Source: Collinsella sp. BG-O-102
Lineage (GTDB): Bacteria > Actinomycetota > Coriobacteriia > Coriobacteriales > Coriobacteriaceae
Assembly (NCBI RefSeq): GCF_023656745.1
Contig: NZ_JAMOKO010000019.1
Location: 1 to 40,197, forward strand
DNA length: 40,197 bases
Reading direction: 5' to 3'
The notes below the pieces were generated by a model that was given only the letters and a program-made list of their open reading frames with translations, was not told the origin of the DNA and made no database searches. The position numbers and the translations under genes are program-made. Every line of letters begins with the position of its first letter. The stretch's first letter is position 1. Positions 24,478 through 34,687 of this stretch are shown here, in pieces.

Positions 24478-26424
24478 TTAGTTTTCGGAACGGCTGGCCG
24501 ATGCTTGGGCGCGCTCGGCATTCCATGCAACAAGTGCCTCGTGGACCGCTTTGGCGACATCGGCCGGAACGCCTCGAACTTCCGCAATCTCCTGCTCGCT
24601 TGCCGCGCGCAAACGCTTCATCGAGCCAAAATGGCGCATAATGGCACGTTTTCTGGTGGGTCCCACGCCCGGAACGTCGTCAAGCACCGAAACCGTCATA
24701 GCCTTATCGCGCAACTCGCGATGGAACGTAATCGCAAATCGGTGGGATTCATCGCGAACCTGCTTGATCAGATAAAGCGAAGCGGAGCCGGTCGGCAGCA
24801 CGACGGGGGTCTCGTCCCACGGCACGAAAACTTCCTCATCGGCCTTTGCCAAGCCACAAACTGGTATATCGAGGCCAAGCGCCTCAAGTTGCTTAATTGC
24901 AGCGGTCAATTGCGGTTTGCCGCCATCGACAACGAGCAAATCGGGGCGCGAGCCAAAGCGCTCGTCCGCCATGCGCTCGGGAGCATAGCGACGCCCCAGA
25001 ACCTCGGACATCGATACGAAGTCGTTCGCCTCGTCCAATTCGGCCTGAATTTTAAAGCGACGATACTGGCCCTTGTCGGCACGGCCGTTGGTAAATACCA
25101 CCATCGAAGCGACGGTAAAGGTGCCGTGCAACGTCGAGATATCGAAGCACTCGATGCGCAACGGCGGCGCAGGCAGCGCCAGCGCGCTTTCGAGCTCCAG
25201 GAGCGCCTGATTAGTGCGATCGTCAGCATACCCCGTGCGCATCATGTAGCGCATGAGGGCATGGCGCGCATTTTTGGAAGCCATATCGAGCAGGCGGTGC
25301 TTTTCGCCGCGCTGCGGCCTATGGAGATGGCAAGAGCGTTCGCGCTTGCCCGCAAGCCACTCCCCCAACGCTTCGGCGTCCTCAAGCTCGACAGAGAGAT
25401 TGATCTCGGCTGGAATATCAGCCGTCTCGTCGTAATAGCGCTTAAGAAAGCCCGATTGAAGCTCTTCCTCGTCGACATCCAGGCCTTTATCGAGGATGAA
25501 CTCACAAGTTCGAACCGTTCGGCCCTCGCGAACGACAAAGACACAGGCGGCAGAGATAGTCTCTTCGCGATAGAAGCCGATGACGTCGATATCGACGCTC
25601 GATGGAAAAACGACCTGTTGGCGATCGTCCAGGCCCCTAATGACTTCCAGGCGACGCTTGACGCGCGCCGCACGCTCAAAATCGAGCGTCTCGGCTGCCT
25701 CCGTCATCTCGGACGTAAGCTCGTCAACGACATCCTTGCGATGGCCCGACAAGAAACGTTCGACACGTTTGACGTTCTTGGCATAGTCGGCAGGGGAAAT
25801 CGCGCCGATACATGCGCCCGGCCCGCGCCCGACATGGTAGTCAAAGCAGGGACGCCCGTTTTGCGCGCAAATCATATTGACGATGTCTTCTTCGCCCTTA
25901 TGAGATTCGACGATGCGGCGGCAGCGGCGCCATTCCGCACAGGATGCCGAGCAAATAGGAATAACCTTGCGTAGCGTATCGATGGTCTCACGCGCCGCAC
26001 GGCTATCGGTATAGGGGCCAAAATAGCGCGTTCCCGGTTTATGACGCTCTCGCGTGTATTTAATAGCCGGAAACAAGTCGCTCTTGGTAATGGCGATAAA
26101 GGGATAGCTTTTATCGTCTTTGAGATCGACGTTAAAGTACGGATGGTACTGGCCAATCAGATTGCGCTCGAGCACCAATGCCTCGTGCTCGGTCTCCACC
26201 ACGATATAGTCGAAGCTCGCCACCAGCTGCATCATGAGCGGGATCTTTTGACGCTCGTCCTGCAGCGTCACGTATTGACGCATACGGGCACGCAGGTTTT
26301 TTGCCTTGCCCACATAGATGACATCACCCTTGGCATCTTTCCAAAGGTAGCAGCCGGGTTGCGTGGGAACGCGCGAAACCTGCTCGGCAAGTGTTGGAAT
26401 GTTGTCGTGACCTGCCACGCGCAC
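24478..26424 (-). CDS. uvrC: Excinuclease ABC subunit C
   Basis: Makes both incisions in nucleotide excision repair (648 aa). The N-terminal GIY-YIG domain shows GCYLWKDAKGDVIYVGKAKN; a UVR segment lies near residues 225-255 (EMTEAAETLDFERAARVKRR). The C-terminal RNase H-like nuclease includes LLVVDGGKPQL, and tandem HhH motifs end VPGVGPTRKRAIMRHFGS. The start is GTG right after the murJ stop (TAGGTG); a second GTG two codons in has better spacing. The cysteine cluster region (158-205) is unusual. It is the last gene of ybaK-murJ-uvrC. Confidence 0.95.
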   Translation of the reverse strand: MRVAGHDNIPTLAEQVSRVPTQPGCYLWKDAKGDVIYVGKAKNLRARMRQYVTLQDERQKIPLMMQLVASFDYIVVETEHEALVLERNLIGQYHPYFNVDLKDDKSYPFIAITKSDLFPAIKYTRERHKPGTRYFGPYTDSRAARETIDTLRKVIPICSASCAEWRRCRRIVESHKGEEDIVNMICAQNGRPCFDYHVGRGPGACIGAISPADYAKNVKRVERFLSGHRKDVVDELTSEMTEAAETLDFERAARVKRRLEVIRGLDDRQQVVFPSSVDIDVIGFYREETISAACVFVVREGRTVRTCEFILDKGLDVDEEELQSGFLKRYYDETADIPAEINLSVELEDAEALGEWLAGKRERSCHLHRPQRGEKHRLLDMASKNARHALMRYMMRTGYADDRTNQALLELESALALPAPPLRIECFDISTLHGTFTVASMVVFTNGRADKGQYRRFKIQAELDEANDFVSMSEVLGRRYAPERMADERFGSRPDLLVVDGGKPQLTAAIKQLEALGLDIPVCGLAKADEEVFVPWDETPVVLPTGSASLYLIKQVRDESHRFAITFHRELRDKAMTVSVLDDVPGVGPTRKRAIMRHFGSMKRLRAASEQEIAEVRGVPADVAKAVHEALVAWNAERAQASASRSEN

Positions 26425-28728
26425 CTACTTGCGACGAAGCAGCGCCGAGACCTCGGGCATCTTAAAGACGAAGGCAAGACCAAAAGTTACAGCGAGCGAG
26501 ACGACGCCTGCAACACAAACGTAGCCCAGGGTAATGAGGATCGAGCTGCCAAGCGCTCCGACAAAGTGCTCAAGTGCCCACATGACGCCGGCGCCCGCGG
26601 CAGCGCCCAAGCCACCGAACAGTAGGCCGAAGAAACCGCCATGCAGGATAGACTTGACCTGAAGGCCATGCAGACGACGGCGCAGCCACCACAGTGAGCA
26701 TCCGACCAAGACCACGTAGTCAACGACGTACGAAAGCGCAATTGCCGGCATACCGTAGCCCAGCACCACGCCAAACAGCAGCACAGAACCGGCCTGGCCG
26801 ATAGCGGAGTACAGGCAATAGCGGCTATAAGGTTTCATATCGAGCAGGGCCGAGAAGCTCTTCTGCATCAGCACGACCACGCCGTAGAGCGGCAGGGAAA
26901 GTGCCAGATAGATAAGGAACTCCGACACCAGCGCCACACCGGATTCATCGAACTTGCCGGCACAGTAGATCATGTTGAGCGGACGGGCGAAGACGATCAG
27001 ATACATCGCAAACGGAATCAGGAAGAAGAGCATCTGGGCGACACCGCGCGAAATGCCCGTGCGGACGCTGTCGTAATCCTTCTCCTGCGCATCGTGAGAG
27101 AGTTCGGTATAGAGTGCCGTCGAAAGCGAGGCGGCGATCAGCGCATAGGGCAATGTGTACCACAGGCGCGCATATGCGATGACGGAAGGGCCGGTCTCGG
27201 GCTGCACCACCAGCGCGGCGGCATTGGTAATGGAGGTCGAGACAAACATGCACACCGTGGCGAGCAGCGTCGGGATACCAAGCGCGATCGTCTGTCGCAG
27301 CGCGGGATCCTTAAAGTCGATATGGATATGAGGATGCACGCCATGCTTGCCAAGCGCGGGAATCTGGCAGGCCATCTGGACAAAGACGCCGAGGGTCGTA
27401 CCAGCTGCGATCAAGATAATACCGGCCTGCTCGCCAAATTGTGCAGACACGGGAGCAAAGCCCATAAAGCTGGCGATGACGATGACATTGTTGAGAACCG
27501 GGGCAAACGTCGACCAGAAATAGTCGCGGTGTGCGTTGAGAACGCCCGAGAACACCGAGCCCAAGCCATAAAACAGAATTTGAATAGCAAAGAAGCGGAA
27601 CATGAACGCAGCGGTATCCATGCTGCCGCCATCGCCCGAAAGGAACGACTGCGTCCAAATAAAGCCGGGAGCAAACACGGTGCCCAGCAGCGAGATACCG
27701 CCCAGCAGCAGAAGCAGAATACCAAGCAGGTTGCCGACATACTCGTTCGATGCCTCGCGACCCTGCTCGCGCCTCACACCCATATACACCGGCAAAAACG
27801 CCGTAACGAGCATGCCGCCCATCACGAGCTCGTAGAGCATGTTGGGCAGGTTGTTGGCAACCTGATAGGAGGACGAGAGCAGCGACATACCGATGGCGGC
27901 CGCCATGGCCCACGTGCGGATAAACCCGGTGACACGCGACACGATGGTCAGCACGGTCATAAGGCCAGCAGAACGACCAACCGTGGAGTAGTCCGACGAA
28001 CCCATATCGTCTACGTCGTCCTGAGAGTCCTCATAAACCTCATCTTGTGGCGGCAAATCGTCCACGACGGCAAAGGAGCCGGTCATCGCAAAGGGATCGT
28101 CAACCAAAACGGCGTCATCAGCAGGTGCGGCGTCATCGCTGTTCGGCATGTTGTTACCGGATACGGCATCATCATCGAATATGGCATGGTCGCCAAACAC
28201 CGTGTCAACTTCATTGGCGGCGACGGTTCGGGCAGAAAACGACAGAGGGTCCCAGTCGTCATCACCGTCGATGGCCACGCCCTCGACGGGATCGGTCGAA
28301 CCAAGCGGCGACCATTCGTCATCCGAAAGAAGCGGTTCGCCATCATCATGAGCCGTGGGCTTGGCGGAATGAGCGGCAGGAGCGCTCTGCGGTGTGCTCT
28401 TTCCCTGGGCTGCCATCAAAAACACCGCCGTCTCATCGGGACGCGGCTCACGAGGAGCCTCGGAGGCGATCGGCATCACGCTGGCGCTCGATTGAGCGGC
28501 GGCCAAAAAGACAGCCGTCTCATCGGGACGAGCCGAAGAAAGAACCGTACGGGGAAGTGCCGTGCCGGCACCGGCGGCACGCAAGTACACGGCCGTCTCG
28601 CCCGGGTCAGCGGCAGCGGACCAGGCGTTTCGAATCTCGTTATCGAACGAAGCGGCCTCGGGCGCGGGCGTCTGAGGAGCCGACCCTTTTGCAAAGTGAG
28701 CTCCGCGCTTTGATTCTTCCTGCGGCAT
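26425..28728 (-). CDS. murJ: MurJ lipid II flippase with long acidic N-terminal extension
   Basis: A 767-aa protein. Residues about 250-767 are a MurJ/MviN-type polytopic membrane domain (MOP superfamily) that moves lipid II across the membrane; it begins STVGRSAGLMTVLTIVSRVTG and continues NLPNMLYELVMGGMLVTAFLP. The first 250 residues are a predicted cytoplasmic, Asp-rich, low-complexity extension. It holds three copies of a DETAV(F/Y)Lx-A-A motif (41-53, 67-79, 96-108) and a pair of DD(E/D)W(S/D)PL motifs (136-143, 156-163). Typical MurJ is about 510-550 aa. The ATG follows the ybaK stop by three bases with GAGGA upstream. uvrC follows directly. Confidence 0.93.
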   Translation of the reverse strand: MPQEESKRGAHFAKGSAPQTPAPEAASFDNEIRNAWSAAADPGETAVYLRAAGAGTALPRTVLSSARPDETAVFLAAAQSSASVMPIASEAPREPRPDETAVFLMAAQGKSTPQSAPAAHSAKPTAHDDGEPLLSDDEWSPLGSTDPVEGVAIDGDDDWDPLSFSARTVAANEVDTVFGDHAIFDDDAVSGNNMPNSDDAAPADDAVLVDDPFAMTGSFAVVDDLPPQDEVYEDSQDDVDDMGSSDYSTVGRSAGLMTVLTIVSRVTGFIRTWAMAAAIGMSLLSSSYQVANNLPNMLYELVMGGMLVTAFLPVYMGVRREQGREASNEYVGNLLGILLLLLGGISLLGTVFAPGFIWTQSFLSGDGGSMDTAAFMFRFFAIQILFYGLGSVFSGVLNAHRDYFWSTFAPVLNNVIVIASFMGFAPVSAQFGEQAGIILIAAGTTLGVFVQMACQIPALGKHGVHPHIHIDFKDPALRQTIALGIPTLLATVCMFVSTSITNAAALVVQPETGPSVIAYARLWYTLPYALIAASLSTALYTELSHDAQEKDYDSVRTGISRGVAQMLFFLIPFAMYLIVFARPLNMIYCAGKFDESGVALVSEFLIYLALSLPLYGVVVLMQKSFSALLDMKPYSRYCLYSAIGQAGSVLLFGVVLGYGMPAIALSYVVDYVVLVGCSLWWLRRRLHGLQVKSILHGGFFGLLFGGLGAAAGAGVMWALEHFVGALGSSILITLGYVCVAGVVSLAVTFGLAFVFKMPEVSALLRRK

Positions 28729-28731
28729 CGC

Positions 28732-29232
28732 TCAGTCCTCTCTCGTGATCGGGGCAACCGTCGCCCCGCAAAATGCAACTAAGTCATCGGGAGCAAGCTC
28801 AAGCTGATAGCCGCGCTTGCCACCCGAGATAAAAATGGTATCCCAAAGGACGCATGTCTCATCGATCAGAGTCCGGAAGCGTTTTTTCATACCGACCGGA
28901 CTGCAACCGCCGCGGACATACCCCGTCGCGGCAAGCAAATCTTTGACATGCATCATGGTCAGCGACTTTTCGCCTGCGGCGCGCGCGGCGGCCTTGAGGT
29001 CGAGCTCGTCGGCAACGGGAATGCAGCACACGACATGGTCGTTGGACGGCGTCGTGCAGACCAGGGTCTTAAATCCCTGACCGGGCTCCTCGCCAAGCTG
29101 CTCGGAAATCGCGACGCCCAGCCCCGACGATTCGTCGTCATCGTCTTCGTACGTATGGAGAACATAGGGGATGCCGGCGCTTTCCAGCTCACGCATGGCG
29201 TTGGTCTTTGGCGTCTTCACGGCCTTCGGCAT
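28732..29232 (-). CDS. ybaK: YbaK/EbsC-type aminoacyl-tRNA deacylase
   Basis: A 166-aa protein of the YbaK family, which removes cysteine mischarged onto tRNA-Pro (or related mischarges). The ATG at 29232 with GGAAAGG gives MPKAVKTPKTNAMRELESAG, the normal YbaK start. Family features are the conserved lysine region GQGFKTLVC, then KAAARAAGEKSLTM, and the GYVRGGCSPVGMKK loop. It is the first gene of ybaK-murJ-uvrC and lies downstream of the uvrA terminator. Exact tRNA specificity cannot be read from sequence. Confidence 0.92.
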   Translation of the reverse strand: MPKAVKTPKTNAMRELESAGIPYVLHTYEDDDDESSGLGVAISEQLGEEPGQGFKTLVCTTPSNDHVVCCIPVADELDLKAAARAAGEKSLTMMHVKDLLAATGYVRGGCSPVGMKKRFRTLIDETCVLWDTIFISGGKRGYQLELAPDDLVAFCGATVAPITRED

Positions 29233-29308
29233 GGCATATCCTTTCCCTCGCAGAGCGACGCAAGGATTAAGTATAGGGCCAATTCCGCCGCATATGCCAT
29301 CTCGACAC

Positions 29309-29345
29309 ACAGAAGCGCCACCGAATCAGAAGGAATCGGTGGCGC
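29309..29345 (-). terminator. Probable uvrA terminator
   Basis: Perfect 10-bp arms GCGCCACCGA (29315-29324) and TCGGTGGCGC (29336-29345) are followed on the minus strand by TTCTGTGTG, only a modest U-run. It starts about 20 bp after the uvrA stop. Confidence 0.65.
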
Positions 29346-29365
29346 GTCGGTACTGCAACGTCTCT

Positions 29366-32245
29366 TTACTGCGCGTCGAGCTGCGCCTGACGCTCACGGT
29401 CACGCTTGAGCAGCGGCGCCAAGAACTTGCCCGTGTAGCTCTGCGAACATGCCGCGACTTGCTCGGGCGTGCCTGAGACCACGACGGTTCCGCCGCCATT
29501 GCCGCCCTCGGGGCCCATATCGATCAGGCGGTCGGCAACCTTGATGACATCAAGGTTGTGCTCGATCACCAGAACCGTGTTGCCCGCATCGACCAGGCGC
29601 TGCAAAACGTCGAGCAGCTGGCGAACATCCTCAAAATGAAGGCCGGTTGTGGGCTCGTCCAAAATGTAGAACGTCTTACCTGTCTGACGACGATGAAGCT
29701 CCTTGGCGAGCTTCACGCGCTGCGCCTCGCCGCCCGAAAGCGTCGTAGCGGGCTGGCCCAAGCTCACGTAGCCCAGACCCACGTCATATAGGGTCTGCAG
29801 TTTGCGCTTAATCTGCGGGATATTCCCAAAGAAAGCCAGTGCTTCGGTGACACTCATGTCGAGCACGTCCGAGATCGTCTTGCCGCGGTAGGTAACCTCG
29901 AGTGTCTCGCGGTTATAACGCTTGCCGCCACATACCTCACAGGGGACATAGATATCGGGAAGGAAGTGCATCTCGATCTTGATCTGGCCATCGCCCTTGC
30001 ACGCCTCGCAGCGACCGCCGCTTACGTTAAAGGAGAAACGTCCCGGCGAGTAGCCGCGCGCCTTCGACTCCGGCGTGCTTGCAAATAGCGCACGCAGATC
30101 ATCCCACAAGCCAATATAGGTCGCAGGGTTCGAACGCGGCGTGCGACCGATCGGCGACTGGTCGATATCGATTACCTTATCGATGCACTCGATGCCCTCA
30201 ATCTTCTTGTACGGCCCCACGGGACGCGTCGAACGATGGATGGCATTCGTAAGCGCGGGCGCAATCGTATCGGTGACCAGGGAGCTCTTGCCCGATCCCG
30301 AAACACCGGTAACGACTGTGAGCGTACCGAACTCAATCTTGGCGGTAACGTTTTTGAGGTTGTTAGCGCGAGCGCCCGTGATCTTAAGACAGCCGCGGCC
30401 GGGCTTGCGGCGCTCATCGGGCACGCGGATCATCCGCTTGCCGGTCAAATAGGCACCCGTCATGGAATCGGGGCACGCCATGATATCGGCAGGCGTTCCT
30501 GCAGCGACCACGTGTCCGCCGTTAACGCCCGCACCGGGACCCATATCGACCACGTAGTCGGCAGCGCGAATTGTATCTTCGTCGTGCTCGACGACGATAA
30601 CGGTATTACCGATATCGCGCAAGCGCTCGAGCGTCTTGATCAGGCGCTCGTTATCGCGTTGGTGGAGACCGATCGACGGCTCGTCCAGAATGTACAGAAC
30701 GCCCATGAGGCCGGCGCCGATCTGCGTTGCCAGGCGAATGCGCTGGGCCTCACCGCCGGAAAGCGTCGCCGAGGCGCGATCGAGCGTCAGATAGTCGAGT
30801 CCGACATCGACCAGAAAACGCAGGCGCTCCAGGATTTCCTTGACGATGCGCCCGCCGATAAACTGCTGACGCTCGGTAAGCTCCAGGCCCTCAAAAAACT
30901 CGAGCGACTCGCGACACGACAGGCAGCAGACATCGTAAATGGACTTGCCGCCCACGGTGACGGCAAGCATCTCGGGACGCAGGCGAGCACCGTGACAGCT
31001 CGAGCATGGCTCTTCGCGAATGTATTTCTCCAAGCGAGCCCTGGTGTTCTCGTTCGTCGTCTCGCTGTAGCGCTCGTACAGGATGTTGCGCACGCCCGAG
31101 AACTTAGTGTCCCACTGGCTGCGACGCCCATCGAGCTTTTGATAGTCGACCGAAATCTTCGTGTCGCCCATGCCATCCAAAAACGCACGACGCACCCGCG
31201 GGGGCAGGTCCTCCCATGGCGTATCGGCACTCACCTTAAAGTGTTTGCAGACCGCAGCAAAAATCTGCGGATAATAGTTGGAATTGCCGAACAGGCTGCC
31301 AAAGACTCCATCGGCAATCGACTTTGAGGGGTCTTCAATCAGCGCCTCGGCATCGACCGTCTTTTTAAAGCCCAGGCCATCGCACTCGGGACATGCACCA
31401 TAGGGCGCGTTGAACGAGAAATCGCGCGGCTGCAGGTCGTCGATGGAATGCCCATGTTCCGGGCACGCCAGTGCCAGCGAATACTCCAGCAGCTCGCCCT
31501 CGGTTCCCTCGGGAGCGTCGCGGTCGGGCAGCATATACACGTTCACGTTACCGTGCGCCAGTGCCGTCGCCTGCTCAACGGACTCGGCAATGCGACCCAG
31601 GGAGTTCTCTCGAATCACGATACGGTCGACCACGACCTCAATGTCGTGTTTGAACTTCTTGTCCAGGTCGATAGGGTCGTCAAGCGAGCGCACCTCGCCG
31701 TCGACGCGCACACGGCTAAAGCCCTCCGCACGCAGGTCCTCAAACAGCTTGGCATATTCGCCCTTGCGTCCACGAACCACCGGCGCCAACACAAACGCGC
31801 GACGGCCCTCCCCCGCCGCCAGCACCTTATCGGCGACCTGATCGGTCGTCTGACGCTCAATGACACGACCGCACTCAGGACAGTGCGGCGTTCCCACGCG
31901 AGCAAACAGCAGACGCAGATAGTCGTAAATCTCGGTTACGGTGCCCACCGTCGAGCGTGGGTTTTTGGACGTCGTCTTCTGATCGATCGACACAGCCGGC
32001 GACAGGCCGTCAATCGAGTCCAGATCGGGCTTGTCCATCTGGCCCAAAAACTGACGCGCATAGCTCGAAAGGCTCTCGACATAACGGCGCTGGCCCTCGG
32101 CATAGATGGTATCGAACGCCAGTGAGCTCTTGCCCGATCCGGAAAGACCGGTTATGACCACGAGCTGGTCACGCGGAATGGAAACATCGATATCGCGCAG
32201 GTTATGCTCGCGCGCGCCGCGAATAACGATAGAAGAATCAGACAT
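29366..32245 (-). CDS. uvrA: Excinuclease ABC subunit A
   Basis: Damage-recognition ATPase of nucleotide excision repair (959 aa, usual length). The first ATPase has [20 protein letters not shown] near residue 33, the second [11 protein letters not shown] near 645. Signature motifs [12 protein letters not shown] and [12 protein letters not shown] are present. Zinc-finger cysteine pairs are [19 protein letters not shown], and CEACKGDG with [16 protein letters not shown] precedes the ATG. It appears to be transcribed alone, with a promoter in the 260-bp divergent region shared with the Mrp gene. Confidence 0.97.
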   Translation of the reverse strand: MSDSSIVIRGAREHNLRDIDVSIPRDQLVVITGLSGSGKSSLAFDTIYAEGQRRYVESLSSYARQFLGQMDKPDLDSIDGLSPAVSIDQKTTSKNPRSTVGTVTEIYDYLRLLFARVGTPHCPECGRVIERQTTDQVADKVLAAGEGRRAFVLAPVVRGRKGEYAKLFEDLRAEGFSRVRVDGEVRSLDDPIDLDKKFKHDIEVVVDRIVIRENSLGRIAESVEQATALAHGNVNVYMLPDRDAPEGTEGELLEYSLALACPEHGHSIDDLQPRDFSFNAPYGACPECDGLGFKKTVDAEALIEDPSKSIADGVFGSLFGNSNYYPQIFAAVCKHFKVSADTPWEDLPPRVRRAFLDGMGDTKISVDYQKLDGRRSQWDTKFSGVRNILYERYSETTNENTRARLEKYIREEPCSSCHGARLRPEMLAVTVGGKSIYDVCCLSCRESLEFFEGLELTERQQFIGGRIVKEILERLRFLVDVGLDYLTLDRASATLSGGEAQRIRLATQIGAGLMGVLYILDEPSIGLHQRDNERLIKTLERLRDIGNTVIVVEHDEDTIRAADYVVDMGPGAGVNGGHVVAAGTPADIMACPDSMTGAYLTGKRMIRVPDERRKPGRGCLKITGARANNLKNVTAKIEFGTLTVVTGVSGSGKSSLVTDTIAPALTNAIHRSTRPVGPYKKIEGIECIDKVIDIDQSPIGRTPRSNPATYIGLWDDLRALFASTPESKARGYSPGRFSFNVSGGRCEACKGDGQIKIEMHFLPDIYVPCEVCGGKRYNRETLEVTYRGKTISDVLDMSVTEALAFFGNIPQIKRKLQTLYDVGLGYVSLGQPATTLSGGEAQRVKLAKELHRRQTGKTFYILDEPTTGLHFEDVRQLLDVLQRLVDAGNTVLVIEHNLDVIKVADRLIDMGPEGGNGGGTVVVSGTPEQVAACSQSYTGKFLAPLLKRDRERQAQLDAQ

Positions 32246-32419
32246 GGAAGCTCCTTGCCTCCTACAACTTCAAATCACACTGACGATGAGTTTAGCGCAC
32301 TCGACGCGCACAGATGTTCGTGATACAAGATTCGCAGACCTTTTGCGCTGTCTGACGCCGCAGACCGCACGCTCGGTCCGTACTTTCGAATACCGCCGAT
32401 CGCCTGCCACGCATCATGA

Positions 32420-32449
32420 ATGACTCCCGCTCGCAAACGAGGGTACAAT
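32420..32449 (+). promoter_or_regulatory. Possible promoter of the mrp block
   Basis: TACAAT (32444-32449) is a good -10; ATGACT (32420-32425) is a weak -35 at 18 bp. The leader then carries a GGGGC-TCCG-GCCCC hairpin before the AAAGGAG ribosome site. The intergenic stretch 32246-32504 between the divergent uvrA and mrp genes holds nothing else I can support. Confidence 0.35.
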
Positions 32450-32504
32450 GACGCTCGTGTCACACCGCGGGGCTCCGGCCCCAACATATACAAAGGAGTC
32501 ATAC

Positions 32505-33335
32505 ATGGGTTGCGAGCACGCACAAGCAGCCGGCGGACAATCAACGCCGTCGCAATTTGAAGAGAATACGCTGTCGGAGGTCAAGCGCGTTATCGCTGTG
32601 CTTTCCGGCAAGGGAGGCGTCGGCAAGTCGTTTGTGACGGGCGCCATCGCAACCGAGCTCGCCCGCCGCGGCAACAAGGTTGGCATTCTCGACGCCGACA
32701 TCACCGGCCCCTCCATCCCCAAAATGTTCGGCATGAGCGGACGCCATGTCCATGCCCTCGGCAACCTCATGCTGCCCGAGATCTCCGAGCACGGCGTCAA
32801 GGTCATGAGCTCCAACCTGTTGCTCCAAAACGAAACCGATCCCGTCCTTTGGCGTGGCCCGGTTATCGCGGGCGCCATCAGGCAATTCTGGAGCGAGACC
32901 TCGTGGGGCCCCATCGACTACCTGCTGGTCGATATGCCTCCGGGAACGGGTGACGTCGCGCTCACCGTTTTCCAATCGCTGCCCGTCGATGGCATCGTCA
33001 TCGTCACGAGCCCGCAAGACTTGGTCTCGATGATCGTCGCCAAGGCAGTCAACATGGCCGAGAAGATGAACGTCCCTATTCTGGGCATTGTCGAGAACAT
33101 GAGCTATATCGAGTGCCCCGACTGCGGCAAGAAGATCGAGGTCTTTGGTAAGAGCAAGCTCCCCGAAGTCGCCGAGCGCTACAACCTCGACATCTTGGGT
33201 CAGCTTCCCATCAATCCGTCACTCGCCGAGGCCTGCGATAAGGGCGAAGTCGAGACCGCACTGCCCGATGACATGCTGCCCAAGGCCGTCTCCGCCGTTG
33301 AGGCCATCGCCCCGCACAAGACAGACGAGGCCTAA
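32505..33335 (+). CDS. mrp: Mrp/NBP35-family ATPase, probable iron-sulfur cluster carrier
   Basis: A P-loop ATPase of the ApbC/Mrp type (276 aa). The ATG at 32505 has AAAGGAG. The deviant Walker A is SGKGGVGKS, followed by the ILDADITGPSIPKM motif (Mrp signature) and LVDMPPGTGD. The C-terminal cluster-binding pair is CPDC in YIECPDCGKKIEVFG. An N-terminal Cys-His (GCEH) replaces the ferredoxin-like domain seen in some members. It loads or carries Fe-S clusters in the cytoplasm. It is the first of three plus-strand genes; the next starts right at its stop. Confidence 0.92.
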   Translation: MGCEHAQAAGGQSTPSQFEENTLSEVKRVIAVLSGKGGVGKSFVTGAIATELARRGNKVGILDADITGPSIPKMFGMSGRHVHALGNLMLPEISEHGVKVMSSNLLLQNETDPVLWRGPVIAGAIRQFWSETSWGPIDYLLVDMPPGTGDVALTVFQSLPVDGIVIVTSPQDLVSMIVAKAVNMAEKMNVPILGIVENMSYIECPDCGKKIEVFGKSKLPEVAERYNLDILGQLPINPSLAEACDKGEVETALPDDMLPKAVSAVEAIAPHKTDEA

Positions 33336-34607
33336 GTGAACGCAAGCGCCTTCTATGACGTCTTGGTGATCGGCGGCGGGGCCTCGGGCCTCGCCGCCGC
33401 CATTACGGCGGCGCGTGTCGACAAAAGGGTCTGCGTCGTCGAGCGCGACGTCGCCTGCGGTCTCAAGCTGCTCGCAACCGGAAACGGCCGCTGCAACCTC
33501 TCAAACGAATCCATCGACATTCGGCGATATAACCGCCCCGCCTTTGTCGAATCCATCATGGGCCCCCAACCCGAGCAAGATCTCGAGAGTTTTTTCTCCT
33601 CGCTGGGCATCATGACGATCCGTGAGGAAGGCCGCCTATACCCGCGCTCCCTTCGCGCCGAGTCGGTTCGCGATGCACTCCTCAATGCATGCGAGCGTTT
33701 GGGCATCACCCTACTCTGCGGAACTAACGTCATTGCGGCTCATAAGGCTTCCGAAGGCTGGACGCTTCAGATCGACCGTCCCGCTCATGTACTCAAACCC
33801 AAAAAGCACGGCGACCGAAAGACGGAGCTCCGTTCGCTTCGAAAGGCGTTAGCCGATACTCCTCGCACGAGCGATGCCCTGCAGGCAAGGGCCGTGGTTA
33901 TCGCTACGGGCGGCAACCCCACCGGCATCGCCGAGGTGTTTAGCCTTCCCTTGACGCCCCTGCGCCCCGTCCTGTGCCCCGTATCGGCATCAGTCGTCGG
34001 CGACCGGACGGCACTCGGAACTCTGGATGGTCTGCGCGTCCGAGCCCGCTTAACGCTCTCGCGCAGCCACGAAGAGCTCTGGCGAGAAGATGGCGAAGTG
34101 CTGTTCCGTGCCTTCGGCATCTCAGGCGTCGCCGCCTTCAATCTCTCTCGCCGTATCAACCAGGGCGACACTGTTCTGATCGACTTCTTTCCAGATTTCT
34201 CCAAAGATGAGCTGCTCGATACGCTCGAGCAGCGTGTCAACGTGCTCGGCGATTTTTCGCCCCGAAACTCCCACTGGCTTGACGGCATGCTCGCCCCGCA
34301 GCTCTCACACGTCGTCTGTACGGCATTCGAGCGGTGCCATCCCGGCTCGCGCGATGTCATCCACCTGGTCTCAATCCTCAAGCACTTTAAACTGTCCGTC
34401 GAAGGGACGGCAGAGGAGCGCTCAGCACAGGTCACGCGTGGCGGCATATCTATCGAGTGCGTCTCGACACCCAATCTTTACGTGAACAGCACCACAGGCG
34501 CCCCGCTTTACGTCTGCGGAGAAGCGCTCGACATCGACGCCGATTGCGGAGGCTTTAACCTTGCGTGGGCCTGGATCTCGGGTATTCGCGCTGCAAGCAG
34601 CCTGTAG
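33336..34607 (+). CDS. HI0933-family FAD-dependent oxidoreductase
   Basis: A flavoprotein of 423 aa. The start is GTG directly after the mrp TAA (TAAGTG), with GAGG in the end of mrp. The dinucleotide-binding motif VIGGGASGLAAAI is at the N-terminus; LKLLATGNGRCNLSN and VVIATGGNPTG are HI0933-family marks. The C-terminal FAD part reads YVCGEALDIDADCGGFNLAWA. The family includes BaiN and proteins of unknown substrate; nothing here fixes the substrate. It belongs with mrp and the next flavoprotein. Confidence 0.88.
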   Translation: MNASAFYDVLVIGGGASGLAAAITAARVDKRVCVVERDVACGLKLLATGNGRCNLSNESIDIRRYNRPAFVESIMGPQPEQDLESFFSSLGIMTIREEGRLYPRSLRAESVRDALLNACERLGITLLCGTNVIAAHKASEGWTLQIDRPAHVLKPKKHGDRKTELRSLRKALADTPRTSDALQARAVVIATGGNPTGIAEVFSLPLTPLRPVLCPVSASVVGDRTALGTLDGLRVRARLTLSRSHEELWREDGEVLFRAFGISGVAAFNLSRRINQGDTVLIDFFPDFSKDELLDTLEQRVNVLGDFSPRNSHWLDGMLAPQLSHVVCTAFERCHPGSRDVIHLVSILKHFKLSVEGTAEERSAQVTRGGISIECVSTPNLYVNSTTGAPLYVCGEALDIDADCGGFNLAWAWISGIRAASSL

Positions 34608-34687
34608 CCGCGCAGTCTATAATCAAAAACGCATTCGGGCCGTCTGGGATACCGGACGGCCTCTTTCTTGCCTCTAAGGAGACCTCG

